From JAAZFE01 sp034005635 (GTDB lineage: Bacteria; Verrucomicrobiota; Kiritimatiellia; CAIQIC01; Lenti-01), in the NCBI GenBank assembly GCA_034005635.1, contig JAVEUJ010000006.1:1-37996 (forward strand): DNA of 37,996 nt, written 5' to 3'. The position numbers and the translations under genes are program-made. The first letter of the stretch is position 1; every line of letters begins with the position of its first letter. Shown one piece after another: positions 7,807 through 16,204 of this stretch. Below the pieces are notes generated by a model. It was not told where the DNA came from. It saw nothing but the letters and a program-made list of their open reading frames with translations, and made no database searches.

Positions 7807-9000
7807 TTACTTGGCCAAGGCCTTGACGAGCGCCGCGGCCTTATCGGTCTGCTCCCAGGTGAACAACTTGAAGTTCTTATCACCCTTGCGACGGCCAAAG
7901 TGCCCGTACTGGTTGGTCAGGGAATAGATCGGGCGCAGCAAATCAAGCTGCTTGATGATTTCCGCTGGCTTCAGGCCAAACACCTTGCGAACGGCTTTGG
8001 CAATCTGATCGTCGGAGACAGCCCCGGTACCAAAGGTGTCCACATGAACCGAGACAGGCTCTGGATATCCGATGGCATAGGCCAACTGCACTTCGCAGCG
8101 CTTGGCCAATTTGGCCGCCACGATGTTCTTGGCGACATAGCGCGCCATGTAGGTCGCACTGCGATCCACCTTGGAGGGGTCCTTGCCAGAGAACGCGCCG
8201 CCGCCATGACGTCCCACACCGCCATAGCTATCCACAATAATTTTTCGACCGGTAACACCACAGTCGCCCTGCGGGCCACCCGTCACGAAACGTCCGGTGG
8301 GGTTGACGTGATAAACGGTGCGTTTGTCCAGCAGCTTGGCCGGGACAGAGGCCTTGATAACCTTTTCAATGATCTCTTTGCGGATTTGCTTATTAGAAAC
8401 ATTAGGCGCGTGTTGTGTGGATACCACGATGGTATCTACCCGGACCGGCTTGCCACTCTGGTCGTATTCGACCGAGACCTGGCTCTTGGAGTCGGGACGC
8501 ACCCAGGGCATCTTGCCCGCCTTGCGCAGGTCGGTCAGCTTGCGCATGATGCGATGCGCCAATATGATGGGCAACGGCATCAGTTCGGGCGTTTCGTCGC
8601 AGGCATACCCAAACATCATCCCCTGGTCGCCGGCCCCTTGCTCGGCTGTCGCCTTGCCCTCGGCCTTCGCCGCATTCACGCCCTGGGCAATGTCAGGCGA
8701 TTGACTTTCAATAGCGACGAGCACCGCGCAAATGTGGCCATTGAAACCGGCTTCCTGATGATCGTAGCCAATATCAACAACCGCCTTGCGGGCCACATCG
8801 GCATAATTAACAACGGCCTTGGTGGTGATTTCACCCGCGACCACTATCATCCCAGTCTTGGCCAGGGTCTCACAGGCCACGCGGCTGCGGGGATCCTTGG
8901 CTAGACACGCATCAACAATGGCATCGGAAACAGCATCGCACACTTTGTCGGGATGGCCTTCCGATACAGACTCAGAAGTGAACACGGTATTTTTTGACAT
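7807..9000 (-). CDS. metK: S-adenosylmethionine synthetase
   Basis: 397 residues, the usual length. MetK makes S-adenosylmethionine from ATP and methionine. Signatures: FTSESVSEGHPDKVCDAVSDA at the N-terminus (His and Asp for ATP and metal), the GAGDQGMMFGYA loop, GRFVTGGPQGDCGVTGRKI, and the GRHGGGAFSGKDPSKVDRSA phosphate-binding segment. The ATG at 9000 is preceded by CTAGGAGCC at good spacing. It begins 49 bp after ptsI ends and is on the same strand, so it may be read through from the LPS/PTS operon. No SAM riboswitch can be seen in that short gap. SAM from this enzyme serves queA and the methyltransferase in this window among many others. Confidence 0.98.
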   Translation of the reverse strand: MSKNTVFTSESVSEGHPDKVCDAVSDAIVDACLAKDPRSRVACETLAKTGMIVVAGEITTKAVVNYADVARKAVVDIGYDHQEAGFNGHICAVLVAIESQSPDIAQGVNAAKAEGKATAEQGAGDQGMMFGYACDETPELMPLPIILAHRIMRKLTDLRKAGKMPWVRPDSKSQVSVEYDQSGKPVRVDTIVVSTQHAPNVSNKQIRKEIIEKVIKASVPAKLLDKRTVYHVNPTGRFVTGGPQGDCGVTGRKIIVDSYGGVGRHGGGAFSGKDPSKVDRSATYMARYVAKNIVAAKLAKRCEVQLAYAIGYPEPVSVHVDTFGTGAVSDDQIAKAVRKVFGLKPAEIIKQLDLLRPIYSLTNQYGHFGRRKGDKNFKLFTWEQTDKAAALVKALAK

Positions 9001-9049
9001 GGGACAGGCTCCTAGGGTTATTCAAACAGAATGAGAAAAATGTACCCGA

Positions 9050-10825
9050 TTATTCGGCTAATTCAAGTATTTCTGGCGCGACGCGGCCAACCAGGGTTCG
9101 GCAGCGGTCGAGTATCTCCGCCCCACAGGGAAGACCCAGGGCCATTTTGGCCAAGTCTTGGGCCTCTGAATAGTGGATATGACGGATCACGTCCTTTACC
9201 AAAGGAATGGCCCCCGGGCTGACGCTGAGCTCCTCCACGCCCAGTCCAATCAGCAATGGAGCCAGCAGGGGATCAGCCCCCATCTCCCCACATACCCCCG
9301 TCCAGACGCCCTGGCTGCGGCCGGCCTGAACTGTTTTCTGAATGAGCTGCAACACCGCTGGATGCGTGGGTTCGTAGAGATAGGCCACTCGCTCGTTGCC
9401 CCGATCGACGGCCAGCGTATACTGCACCAGATCATTGGTGCCGATGCTGAAAAAATTAACCTTGGGAGCAATCAGCTCGGCGGTGAGCGCTGCCGACGGA
9501 ATCTCAATCATGACTCCCACCTCGATCTCGCGGTTGAATACCACCCGCGCCTCGTCCAACTCATCCATGCAGTCGCGCAGAATGGTGTTGGCCTGATCCA
9601 CTTCACTCGCGCTGCTGATCATCGGATACATGATGCGCAATTTAGGATTGTGCGCGGATGCACGTAGAATGGCTCGGAGCTGGACCTTGAAGAGTGTCGG
9701 CTGCGCTAGACACAGCCGGATAGCGCGCCAGCCCATAAACGGATTGGCCTCCTCTGTCTGCCGGTCGGTCGCCAGCAGCTTATCGCCCCCCAGATCCAGC
9801 GTGCGAATGATAACCGGATCGGGTCGAATCTTCCGCGCCACTTCGGCATAGGCTTCGTATTGCGACTCCTCGTCTGGAGCACCGTCATGGGCCAAATATA
9901 AATATTCGCTGCGAAACAGCCCGACACCTCGTGCACCGCGGGCCAAGGCGGTTTTAACATCCGCGGGCATTTCGATGTTGGCCGACAACTCAATGGCGTG
10001 ACCATCAAGGGTGACCGCCGGTTCGTTTTTGAGCGTCTCCAGGCGCTTTCGAATTCGCGCACGGGTGCGGGCAATCCGACGGTATTCAGTTTCCAAGGCG
10101 GTCGTGGGATTGACGACTAACCGTCCCCGGATTCCGTCCAGGATAACGCGGTCGCCATCTTTAAGCTGCGCACAAATACCATGCAGCCCCACAATGGCCG
10201 GCAAATTCATCGCCCGCGCCATGATGGCCGCATGTGACGTGGGACTGCCGATTTCCGTGGCCACTCCGAGAATTTTATGCCGGTCCAAGGCCGCCATCTC
10301 AGAGGGGGGAATGTCGTGCGCCACCACGATCCGCGGCGTTTCAATTCCGGCAAGCAAATCCTTACCACCGCCCATCAAATTGCGCAGGATGCGGCGCGTG
10401 ACATCGCGGATGTCCGTTGCGCGCTCGCGCAGATAGTCATCCTCCATCTGCAACAGCGTCTGGGCATAGCGTTCCGCTACCTCCGATAACGCTTTTTCAA
10501 CATTCCGGTGCTTCTCGCGGAGGTCGCGGTAGACCTCGTCCAAAAAAGTCGGGTCATCCACTACCTGCAGGTGGGAATCAAAAATCCCTGCGTTTTCCCC
10601 GCCCAGTACTGCGCGGACGCGCTCTTGGATGTCGTTGAGTTGGCGGCGGGTTTCGATCAAGGCCTTTTCCAGCCGGACCATTTCGCGCGGCACGTCGTCC
10701 GCCGGGACGCTGTATTCCGGCAGAGGATCCTCGCCCCCTTGGAGGATCAACACCAGCCCAGACACCACACCCGGCGAGACTCCAATTCCCTTGAATGCGA
10801 GATCTCGCGTTTCTGGCATCGTCAT
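9050..10825 (-). CDS. ptsI: Phosphoenolpyruvate-protein phosphotransferase (PTS enzyme I)
   Basis: 591 residues from the ATG at 10825, whose first base is the last base of the HPr stop codon (TGATG); GAGGATT precedes it. A TTG three bases earlier and an ATG at 10819 are alternatives. Enzyme I takes phosphate from phosphoenolpyruvate and passes it to HPr. The active His is in GSPTSHAAIMAR (about residue 198). The PEP-binding barrel shows GVGLFRSEYLYL, RTLDLGGDK, NPFMGWRAIR, VGVMIEIPSA, FFSIGTNDLVQYTLAVDR and GVCGEMGADP. The enzyme appears complete and active by motif. No sugar permease (EII) genes are present in the window, so the system is probably regulatory or serves permeases encoded elsewhere. 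Confidence 0.97.
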   Translation of the reverse strand: MTMPETRDLAFKGIGVSPGVVSGLVLILQGGEDPLPEYSVPADDVPREMVRLEKALIETRRQLNDIQERVRAVLGGENAGIFDSHLQVVDDPTFLDEVYRDLREKHRNVEKALSEVAERYAQTLLQMEDDYLRERATDIRDVTRRILRNLMGGGKDLLAGIETPRIVVAHDIPPSEMAALDRHKILGVATEIGSPTSHAAIMARAMNLPAIVGLHGICAQLKDGDRVILDGIRGRLVVNPTTALETEYRRIARTRARIRKRLETLKNEPAVTLDGHAIELSANIEMPADVKTALARGARGVGLFRSEYLYLAHDGAPDEESQYEAYAEVARKIRPDPVIIRTLDLGGDKLLATDRQTEEANPFMGWRAIRLCLAQPTLFKVQLRAILRASAHNPKLRIMYPMISSASEVDQANTILRDCMDELDEARVVFNREIEVGVMIEIPSAALTAELIAPKVNFFSIGTNDLVQYTLAVDRGNERVAYLYEPTHPAVLQLIQKTVQAGRSQGVWTGVCGEMGADPLLAPLLIGLGVEELSVSPGAIPLVKDVIRHIHYSEAQDLAKMALGLPCGAEILDRCRTLVGRVAPEILELAE

Positions 10826-11136
10826 CAATCCTCAAAAAATCTCTGTTCGAACAACTCGGTCAGAGCCAGCATGGCTTCGGCCGCATCGACCCCGGCCGTA
10901 TGAATCCGCATCTTGGCCCCATGATGACCTTCTAGTGTCAGCAGGCCCATGATGCTCTTGGCATTCACTTTCACCCCGTTTTTTTCCAGCAGGATCTCAC
11001 AGGCAAAACGCGATGCCGTCTTAACCAGCAGCGCGGCGGGGCGCGCATGAATGCCATAGCGATTTTTAACCACAACGTCACCGGTCAGGGGGGGTGAGGC
11101 TTGGCCAGTTACATCCTTGTTGGGGCTCACTATCAC
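10825..11136 (-). CDS. ptsH: HPr phosphocarrier protein
   Basis: 103 residues. The catalytic His is H30 in YGIHARPAALLVK and the regulatory Ser is S61 in NAKSIMGLLTL, 31 residues apart exactly as His15 and Ser46 in classical HPr. Both sites are intact, so the protein can be charged by enzyme I and modified by the HPr kinase encoded just upstream. There is a non-conserved N-terminal extension of about 15-18 residues relative to standard HPr. The GTG at 11136 overlaps the hprK stop (GTGA) and follows GGAAGGA, but a second GTG six bases on would be equally spaced. It overlaps ptsI by one base. Confidence 0.95.
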   Translation of the reverse strand: MIVSPNKDVTGQASPPLTGDVVVKNRYGIHARPAALLVKTASRFACEILLEKNGVKVNAKSIMGLLTLEGHHGAKMRIHTAGVDAAEAMLALTELFEQRFFED

Positions 11137-12089
11137 GGTTCCTTCCGGGCCAGCACCATCTTGAGGCGCTCGTCCAATTCACGGGCCGAATCATGGCCCA
11201 TCTGTTTCAGGCGCTGGTTCAGGGCCGCCACTTCGACCACATTGGTCAAATCACGGCCTGCGGCCACGGGCACCGTCACCAGCGGGATCTCAATACCTAG
11301 CACATTGCGGGTGGCGGTATCCAGCCCAGTTCGGTCAATCTCATCTTCCCCCGCTGTTGGCTTAAGCATGCGAATGATCATATCCAGGCGCATGCCCCCG
11401 CGAATGGAGGATACGCCGAAGAGGCGGGGCACATGAATAATGCCCAGACCGCGGATTTCCATATGCTCGCGAGTAATCTCGACCGCCGACCCTTGGATGG
11501 TCCCGGTGCTGTCACACGTCAAAATGGTGGTGTCATCAGCAACGAGGCTGTGTCCGCGCTTGATCAGCGCCAGCGCAATTTCGCTTTTCCCGATTCCCGG
11601 TTCCCCCTCCAACAGCACGCCCATCCCGTTGATTTCGATCATGGTTCCGGCCACACGGATACGCGGACTGGCCAAATTCTGAAGCAGCACTGTGGCGGCG
11701 TTCATGAAGTGCCCCGTCACCAGATGCGTACGCATTACCGGGACACCCATTTCGCCCGAGCTTTTGCGCACATACACCGGCATGTGGCGACCGCGCGACA
11801 ACACCACAACGGGAACATTGCGTAGAATCCGGTAGCGTTGCAGACGCTCCTCCGCGCGCAAGCTGCTCATGTAGGCCATTTCTGCCAACCCCAGCACTTG
11901 AATACGCCGATACGCAAAATAGCGCAGAAATCCCGCCAGCGCGAGTCCCGGACGGTTAAGCGCCACCTCCACGATCTCGCGCCCAACTGCCTTGTCCGCG
12001 TTCGCCTCCCATTCCAGCTCCAGCATGGTCCGGCCCGCTTCAAAGAAGTTGGCTACCGTAATCCGCGGGGTTTCTGCAGTTCTCCACAT
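11133..12089 (-). CDS. hprK: HPr kinase/phosphorylase
   Basis: 318 residues. HprK phosphorylates and dephosphorylates the regulatory serine of HPr according to metabolic state. The Walker A loop is at 162-169 (GEPGIGKS), followed by the catalytic acidic pair in SLVADDTTIL and the family signature EIRGLGIIHVPRLFG (about 211-225). The C-terminal KMVL helix region is also present. The N-terminal domain has the usual VVVLSRG and RTHLVTGHF segments. AAGGAA precedes the ATG at 12089. It overlaps ptsH by 4 bp, and its site on HPr (S61) is intact. In Gram-negative bacteria HprK is often linked to regulation rather than carbon catabolite repression. Confidence 0.97.
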   Translation of the reverse strand: MWRTAETPRITVANFFEAGRTMLELEWEANADKAVGREIVEVALNRPGLALAGFLRYFAYRRIQVLGLAEMAYMSSLRAEERLQRYRILRNVPVVVLSRGRHMPVYVRKSSGEMGVPVMRTHLVTGHFMNAATVLLQNLASPRIRVAGTMIEINGMGVLLEGEPGIGKSEIALALIKRGHSLVADDTTILTCDSTGTIQGSAVEITREHMEIRGLGIIHVPRLFGVSSIRGGMRLDMIIRMLKPTAGEDEIDRTGLDTATRNVLGIEIPLVTVPVAAGRDLTNVVEVAALNQRLKQMGHDSARELDERLKMVLARKEP

Positions 12090-12110
12090 GCGCTGGGTTC
12101 CTTTTTAGGG

Positions 12111-12134
12111 GGCGGCCGGCGTATGCCGGCCGCC
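12111..12134 (-). promoter_or_regulatory. Strong hairpin between hpf and hprK
   Basis: A perfect 10-bp GC stem (GGCGGCCGGC / GCCGGCCGCC) with a 4-nt loop lies 9 bp after the hpf stop and 21 bp before the hprK start. No T-run follows it on the minus strand, so it is not a normal terminator. It might attenuate, stabilise or mark a processing site in the operon mRNA. Confidence 0.5.
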
Positions 12135-12143
12135 GCAGTGTGC

Positions 12144-12494
12144 CTAGACCTCGGGCTCGGTCTCAAGCTCAGGTTCTACTTCCGCCAAACGCTCGCGCCT
12201 TTGCTGGCGCTCAATCATTTTTTCGCGGGACCTGCGTAATTGCTTATCAATCTTGTCGGTCGCCGCATCGATCGCTGCGTACATGTCCGTAGTCGTCTCT
12301 TGCGCCGCTTCGCGCAACTTATCGCGCCCTTGCACCGTCACCTGGGCGGTGAACCGGTATTTTTCGTGGGTCAGAATCACGTGAGCGCTTTCCAAGCGTG
12401 GAAAATCGGCGAGCACCACGGGCAGGCGCCCATTGATATATTCCTTTAATGCCTCGTTTACCGCTACATTCCGTCCGGTGATCTGAATGTCCAT
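12144..12494 (-). CDS. hpf: Ribosome hibernation-promoting factor, short form
   Basis: 116 residues. The protein binds the 30S decoding region and inactivates ribosomes at low growth rate. Family features are MDIQITGRNVAVNEALKEYI, the beta-strand with VILTHEKYRFTAQVTVQG, and the DMYAAIDAATDKIDKQLRR helix. The tail (RRERLAEVEPELETEPEV) is short and acidic, with no C-terminal dimerisation domain, so this is the short HPF type. The ATG at 12494 is preceded by AAGGAG; the longer open frame to 12593 only runs into the lptB 3' end. Its position after lptB matches proteobacterial lptB-rpoN-hpf clusters, except that rpoN is missing here. Confidence 0.93.
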   Translation of the reverse strand: MDIQITGRNVAVNEALKEYINGRLPVVLADFPRLESAHVILTHEKYRFTAQVTVQGRDKLREAAQETTTDMYAAIDAATDKIDKQLRRSREKMIERQQRRERLAEVEPELETEPEV

Positions 12495-12543
12495 ATACGG
12501 CTCCTTTTCTTTTGTGTGATTTAGTCGACTGTCATCTGCCCGG

Positions 12544-13287
12544 TCACATACTGAACTCCCGGCCCAGATATTTTTCGCGGGCCTGGGGATCATTGACCAA
12601 AAAATCGCGCGTGCCTTCGGTCAGCACCTCGCCTGAATAAATTACATAGGCGCGATCCACCACCGAGAGCGTTTCGCGCACGTTGTGGTCGGTGATCAAA
12701 ATGCCCAGTCCGCGCTGCTTCAGGTCGCGGATGATCTGCTGCACGTCGTAGACCGCCAGCGGATCCACCCCGCTGAAGGGCTCATCCAGCAAAATCAGCG
12801 CCGGATCCGTCACCAGCGCCCGCGTGATTTCCAGCCGACGGCGCTCACCGCCACTGAGCGTATAAGCTTTCTGCTTGGCCAGATAACTAATCTTAAGCTC
12901 TTCCAGCAGATATTCCAAGCGTCGACGGCGTTCTCGCAGCCCTAACGGCAACGTTTCGAGAATGGCCATTACGTTTTCTTCGACGGTTAGATTGCGGAAA
13001 ATACTTGGCTCCTGGGCCAGATAGCCCAACCCCATCCGCGCCCGTTTAAACATCGGCAGCCGTGTCACGTCGCGCCCCTTGAATATCACCTGCCCCCGCG
13101 TCGGGGGAACCAGACCGGTGATCATGTAGAAGCTGGTGGTCTTGCCGGCGCCGTTGGGCCCCAACAGCCCCACAATTTCGCCTTCCCGCACATTCATGGC
13201 GATGCCATTGACCACGCGGCGTTTATTGTACTCTTTTACGAGTCCCCGGGTTTCGACCAGCATGTCTCTTCCCACGTCGGTAGCCAC
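12544..13287 (-). CDS. lptB: LPS export ABC transporter ATP-binding protein
   Basis: 247 residues. LptB is the ATPase that powers extraction of lipopolysaccharide from the inner membrane. It has Walker A at 43-50 (GPNGAGKT), the Q-loop in GYLAQEPSIFRNL, the ABC signature LSGGERRRLEI, Walker B LILLDEPFSGVDP and the switch His in ITDHNVRETL. The YLAQEPSIFR and VDRAYVIYSGEVL segments are specific to LptB. The start is a GTG at 13287 with AGAGGA about 8 bases upstream; an ATG at 13263 would shorten the N-terminus by 8 residues. It lies in an operon with the LptA- and LptC-like genes. Confidence 0.97.
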   Translation of the reverse strand: MATDVGRDMLVETRGLVKEYNKRRVVNGIAMNVREGEIVGLLGPNGAGKTTSFYMITGLVPPTRGQVIFKGRDVTRLPMFKRARMGLGYLAQEPSIFRNLTVEENVMAILETLPLGLRERRRRLEYLLEELKISYLAKQKAYTLSGGERRRLEITRALVTDPALILLDEPFSGVDPLAVYDVQQIIRDLKQRGLGILITDHNVRETLSVVDRAYVIYSGEVLTEGTRDFLVNDPQAREKYLGREFSM

Positions 13288-13343
13288 TATTCAGTCCTCT
13301 TCACGTCTGTACGGTAACGCGTCTGCTCACCAGCAGCAAGCCG

Positions 13344-13874
13344 TTATTCGACCCCAGACGGACGGAAAAAATTATCTGTTTCATTAAAATCATCTGAATA
13401 GACCACCAGGCGGGCGCGGGGTTTGCACTCTACGCGTTGCTGGTCGCGCCAAAACGTAATGACCTCGCCCTCAAGGATATTACGCCCTTGCATAACCTGC
13501 GGTGGCCCCCCCGCCAATACGATGCGCCCCGACGCCACATCGTAGGTCACCACGTCCCCGCGGGCCTTCTTGTCGCCTTGCGTTAACAACACCTTGCCCT
13601 CAGCCTTGATAGTCTGCGCTCCGCCACTTTCCGTGAATATCACCGTCAGCCGGTTGGCACTCAGTTGCAAGCGCGGGTCGTTGACCAGCACATTATTTTC
13701 GAAAAGTGCAAATTTCTGGAGGTAGTCAAAGGTCAGTTTGTCGGCCGTGATCACCGTGGCCGTTGGCGAAGCCTCAAGCGAACGGCCATCGTCGGCCAGC
13801 CCCGCCATCGCGCAGTGCGTCGCCAGCATGCACACCCAAGCCGCTAAAATCATTCGTTTTACGTGTCGATTCAT
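13344..13874 (-). CDS. lptA: LptA/OstA-like periplasmic LPS-transport protein
   Basis: 176 residues. A signal peptide (MKRMILAAWVCMLATHCAMAG) is followed by an OstA-type beta-jellyroll: TVITADKLTFDY, FENNVLVNDPRLQLSANRLTV, IKAEGKVLLTQGDKKARGDVVTYD, IVLAGGPPQVMQGRNILEGEVITFWRD. LptA forms the bridge that carries LPS across the periplasm. The length is close to E. coli LptA. It begins two bases after the stop of the LptC-like gene and lies upstream of lptB, the canonical order. The tail (NETDNFFRPSGVE) is not conserved. Cys residues in the signal region do not form a clear lipobox. Confidence 0.92.
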   Translation of the reverse strand: MNRHVKRMILAAWVCMLATHCAMAGLADDGRSLEASPTATVITADKLTFDYLQKFALFENNVLVNDPRLQLSANRLTVIFTESGGAQTIKAEGKVLLTQGDKKARGDVVTYDVASGRIVLAGGPPQVMQGRNILEGEVITFWRDQQRVECKPRARLVVYSDDFNETDNFFRPSGVE

Positions 13875-13876
13875 GG

Positions 13877-14359
13877 TTATTCCTCAAGTTCCGGAACCGC
13901 TTCAGTCCCATCAGCTTCCGACCGGGGCACTAGCAGGTCCGTCTCAGTCTGTGAATCCATCGTCAATTTTGCATTTTTGAATATCTGAAATTGCTTATTT
14001 TCGCCATTCCAAGCAAACCCGTCGCCCGTCAGCACCGCCTGCTCCGTCACGATGCGAATGTGCTCCTTGGAGGCCGCGCGCTGGCGATCCCGATCAAACG
14101 CGCATTCCGGCGAGAATACCCGGGCCGAGGCCTGCCCTTCACGAAAAAACTCAATCTTCAACCCTGTCAACTGGATGAGGCCGTTGGGTAAAAACACGGC
14201 GGTCTCGCCCTGCAGATCTTGGACCAGCCGTCCTTCCGCGTCGTATTCCGGCAGACGGAATCCCTTCACCGCCTGGCCTTCCATTGTCTGCGCCACGGCC
14301 GCCGTCCCCGCCAGGAGCCCCGCCGCCGCCAACATCCACAGTACTTTAGACCAGTTCAT
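13877..14359 (-). CDS. lptC: LptC-like periplasmic LPS-transport protein
   Basis: 160 residues from the ATG at 14359, which follows GGAGG and overlaps the kdsA end by 14 bp. The N-terminus (MNWSKVLWMLAAAGLLAGTAAVAQ) is a signal peptide or anchor. The rest is predicted beta-rich: VKGFRLPEYDAEGRLVQDLQGETAVFL, IQLTGLKIEFF, VFSPECAFDRDRQRAASKEHIRI, AVLTGDGFAWNGENKQFQIF. This repeated strand pattern is that of LptC/OstA-like proteins. Sequence identity to E. coli LptC is probably low, and the assignment rests on fold pattern plus position immediately before lptA and lptB. The acidic C-terminal tail (SEADGTEAVPELEE) is unusual. Confidence 0.78.
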   Translation of the reverse strand: MNWSKVLWMLAAAGLLAGTAAVAQTMEGQAVKGFRLPEYDAEGRLVQDLQGETAVFLPNGLIQLTGLKIEFFREGQASARVFSPECAFDRDRQRAASKEHIRIVTEQAVLTGDGFAWNGENKQFQIFKNAKLTMDSQTETDLLVPRSEADGTEAVPELEE

Positions 14360-15188
14360 CGATCCTCCGACACTGCTTCCACAAGGGGCCAATCGCCGTC
14401 AGCGGCAGGGCATTGTCCTTGTCAGATTTCGCCTCCGGTGGATTCCGGTGTGTTTCCCAAAACAGCGCATCGCACCCAACCGCCGCGGCAGCCCGCGACA
14501 GATACGGCGCCCATTCGCCATCGCCGCCCGTACCACCCTCACGCCCGCCGGGCAATTGCACGCTGTGCGTGGCATCGAACACCACCGGATAGCCGAACTG
14601 GCGCAAAATCAACAAACTGCGAAAATCCGCCACCAAGTTGTTGTAGCCGAAACTCACCCCTCGTTCAGTCAGCAACAGGTTGCGATTGCCCGTGCTTTCC
14701 ACTTTTGCAATGACATGGCGCACATCCCACGGCGCTAAAAACTGGCCTTTTTTGATGTTGATCACCCGGCCGCTCTCACCCAGCGCCACCACCAGATCCG
14801 TTTGCCGGCACAAAAAAGCCGGCAACTGCAAAATATCCGCGACCTCCGCCGCTGGCGCCACCTCAGACACCTGATGCACATCCACCAGAATCGGGACACC
14901 GTACTTGGCCTTGATCCCGGCCAAAATCTCCAGCCCCTTGGCCAATCCCGGCCCCCGGAATGCTCCCAGGCTGGTGCGATTGGCTTTGTCATACGACGCC
15001 TTGAATACGAGCGGAATTTTGTCCTTCTTTGCCAGCGCAACCAGTCGGGCCGCCAAATCGAAGGCCATTTCCCTGCTTTCAATGACGCACGGCCCGGCGA
15101 TCAGCGCCAACGGTGCCCCGCCGCCAAATGGCACCCCCCCCACCTGGACCGCTTTGACTGCTGCTTTGGAAAATGACTGCTTGGCCAT
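14346..15188 (-). CDS. kdsA: 3-deoxy-8-phosphooctulonate synthase (Kdo-8-phosphate synthase)
   Basis: 280 residues, the usual length. KdsA condenses phosphoenolpyruvate with arabinose-5-phosphate to make Kdo-8-phosphate, the first step of the inner-core sugar Kdo. Conserved segments are LIAGPCVIESREMAFDLA, FKASYDKANRTSLGAFRGPGL, VPILVDVHQVSEV, ADILQLPAFLCRQTDLVVA, NIKKGQFLAPWDVRHV and VFDATHSVQLPGG. The Cys in LIAGPCVIE marks the metal-dependent class in many KdsA proteins, although other residues are needed to be sure. It starts 17 bp after hldD and overlaps the LptC-like gene, so Kdo and heptose synthesis are expressed with LPS export. Confidence 0.97.
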   Translation of the reverse strand: MAKQSFSKAAVKAVQVGGVPFGGGAPLALIAGPCVIESREMAFDLAARLVALAKKDKIPLVFKASYDKANRTSLGAFRGPGLAKGLEILAGIKAKYGVPILVDVHQVSEVAPAAEVADILQLPAFLCRQTDLVVALGESGRVINIKKGQFLAPWDVRHVIAKVESTGNRNLLLTERGVSFGYNNLVADFRSLLILRQFGYPVVFDATHSVQLPGGREGGTGGDGEWAPYLSRAAAAVGCDALFWETHRNPPEAKSDKDNALPLTAIGPLWKQCRRIDELV

Positions 15189-15205
15189 GATCGAATTCCG
15201 CCTTT

Positions 15206-16177
15206 TCAGCTAAGTGCCAAATGCCCTTGCACATAGTCGCGAATGCCGGCTTCGAGCGTCGTAAATGGCTGGGTATAGCCCGCCGTACGCAGCTTGCCCA
15301 TGTCGGCTTGCGTAAAATATTGGTATTTCCCGCGCAGCGCTTCCGGCATCTCAATATAGTCGATCTTGGGCTCGCGGCCCATGGCGGAAAACACCCCCTG
15401 CGCCAAGGCATTCCACGATCGCGCCTGCCCCGTCCCACAGTTAAAAAGCCCCGATGCCTTCTCATTCTCGCCGCAAAAAAGCGTCACATCCACGGCATCC
15501 TTCACGTAGACAAAGTCGCGTACCTGTTCGCCATCTGCATAATCTTGCTTATACGACTTGAAGAGCCGGACCGTGCCCGTGTCGCGAATCTGGCCATGCG
15601 CTTTGTGTACAACCGAGCGCATATCGTCTTTGTGGTCCTCTCCCGGCCCGTAGACGTTGAAATATTTCAACCCCGCAATCTTATCCAACACCCCCTGGCG
15701 TAGCGCCCATAAGTCGAACAGGTGCTTGCTCATCCCGTACATATTCAACGGCACCAGTCCCGGCGTCGCTTCGTCACTGTCGGAGTACCCCTGCGAGCCA
15801 TCGCCATACGTCGCCGCGCTCGAGGCATATACAAATCGCGTGCCCCGCTCCAGGCACCATTCACACAGTTCGCGCGTGTAGCGGGTGTTGTTGTCCAGCA
15901 GGTAATCGGCATCCGTTTCTGTCGTGCTGCTGCAGGCCCCCAAGTGATAGACCACCTTGATTGGCGGCAGACCATCCATCGCCAGAGCCTCACGGAAGCG
16001 GTCAATCGACCAGATATCCTCGAACACCAGCCCGCGCAGGTTCTTCCAGCGCTCATCCGTGCCCAAGTCATCCACGAGCAGCACCCGTTCCTCGCCGCGG
16101 CGGTTCAATTCCGCCACCACGTTGCGCCCGATGAATCCGGCGGCACCGGTTACCACAATCCACGATTTCTTATCCAT
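15206..16177 (-). CDS. hldD: ADP-L-glycero-D-manno-heptose 6-epimerase
   Basis: 323 residues. HldD converts ADP-D-glycero- to ADP-L-glycero-D-manno-heptose for the LPS inner core. It is an extended SDR: NAD(P)-binding GAAGFIG at 11-17, the LGACSSTTE segment typical of HldD, the YASSAATYGDGSQGYSD region, and the YGMSK active site (Tyr and Lys). Further HldD marks are LKYFNVYGPGEDHKDDMRSVVHK and DYADGEQVRDFVYVKD. The ATG at 16177 is preceded by a GGAATGG-like sequence. It is the first large gene of the minus-strand operon; a possible 55-codon ORF lies 27 bp upstream of it. Length matches the family. Confidence 0.96.
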   Translation of the reverse strand: MDKKSWIVVTGAAGFIGRNVVAELNRRGEERVLLVDDLGTDERWKNLRGLVFEDIWSIDRFREALAMDGLPPIKVVYHLGACSSTTETDADYLLDNNTRYTRELCEWCLERGTRFVYASSAATYGDGSQGYSDSDEATPGLVPLNMYGMSKHLFDLWALRQGVLDKIAGLKYFNVYGPGEDHKDDMRSVVHKAHGQIRDTGTVRLFKSYKQDYADGEQVRDFVYVKDAVDVTLFCGENEKASGLFNCGTGQARSWNALAQGVFSAMGREPKIDYIEMPEALRGKYQYFTQADMGKLRTAGYTQPFTTLEAGIRDYVQGHLALS

Positions 16178-16204
16178 TCCTTGCTGCCTTTCTTGGCCTG
16201 AACC

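Noticed and set aside
9001..9049. SAM riboswitch upstream of metK
   Set aside because: Only 49 bp separate ptsI and metK, too short for a SAM aptamer, and no such pattern was seen.
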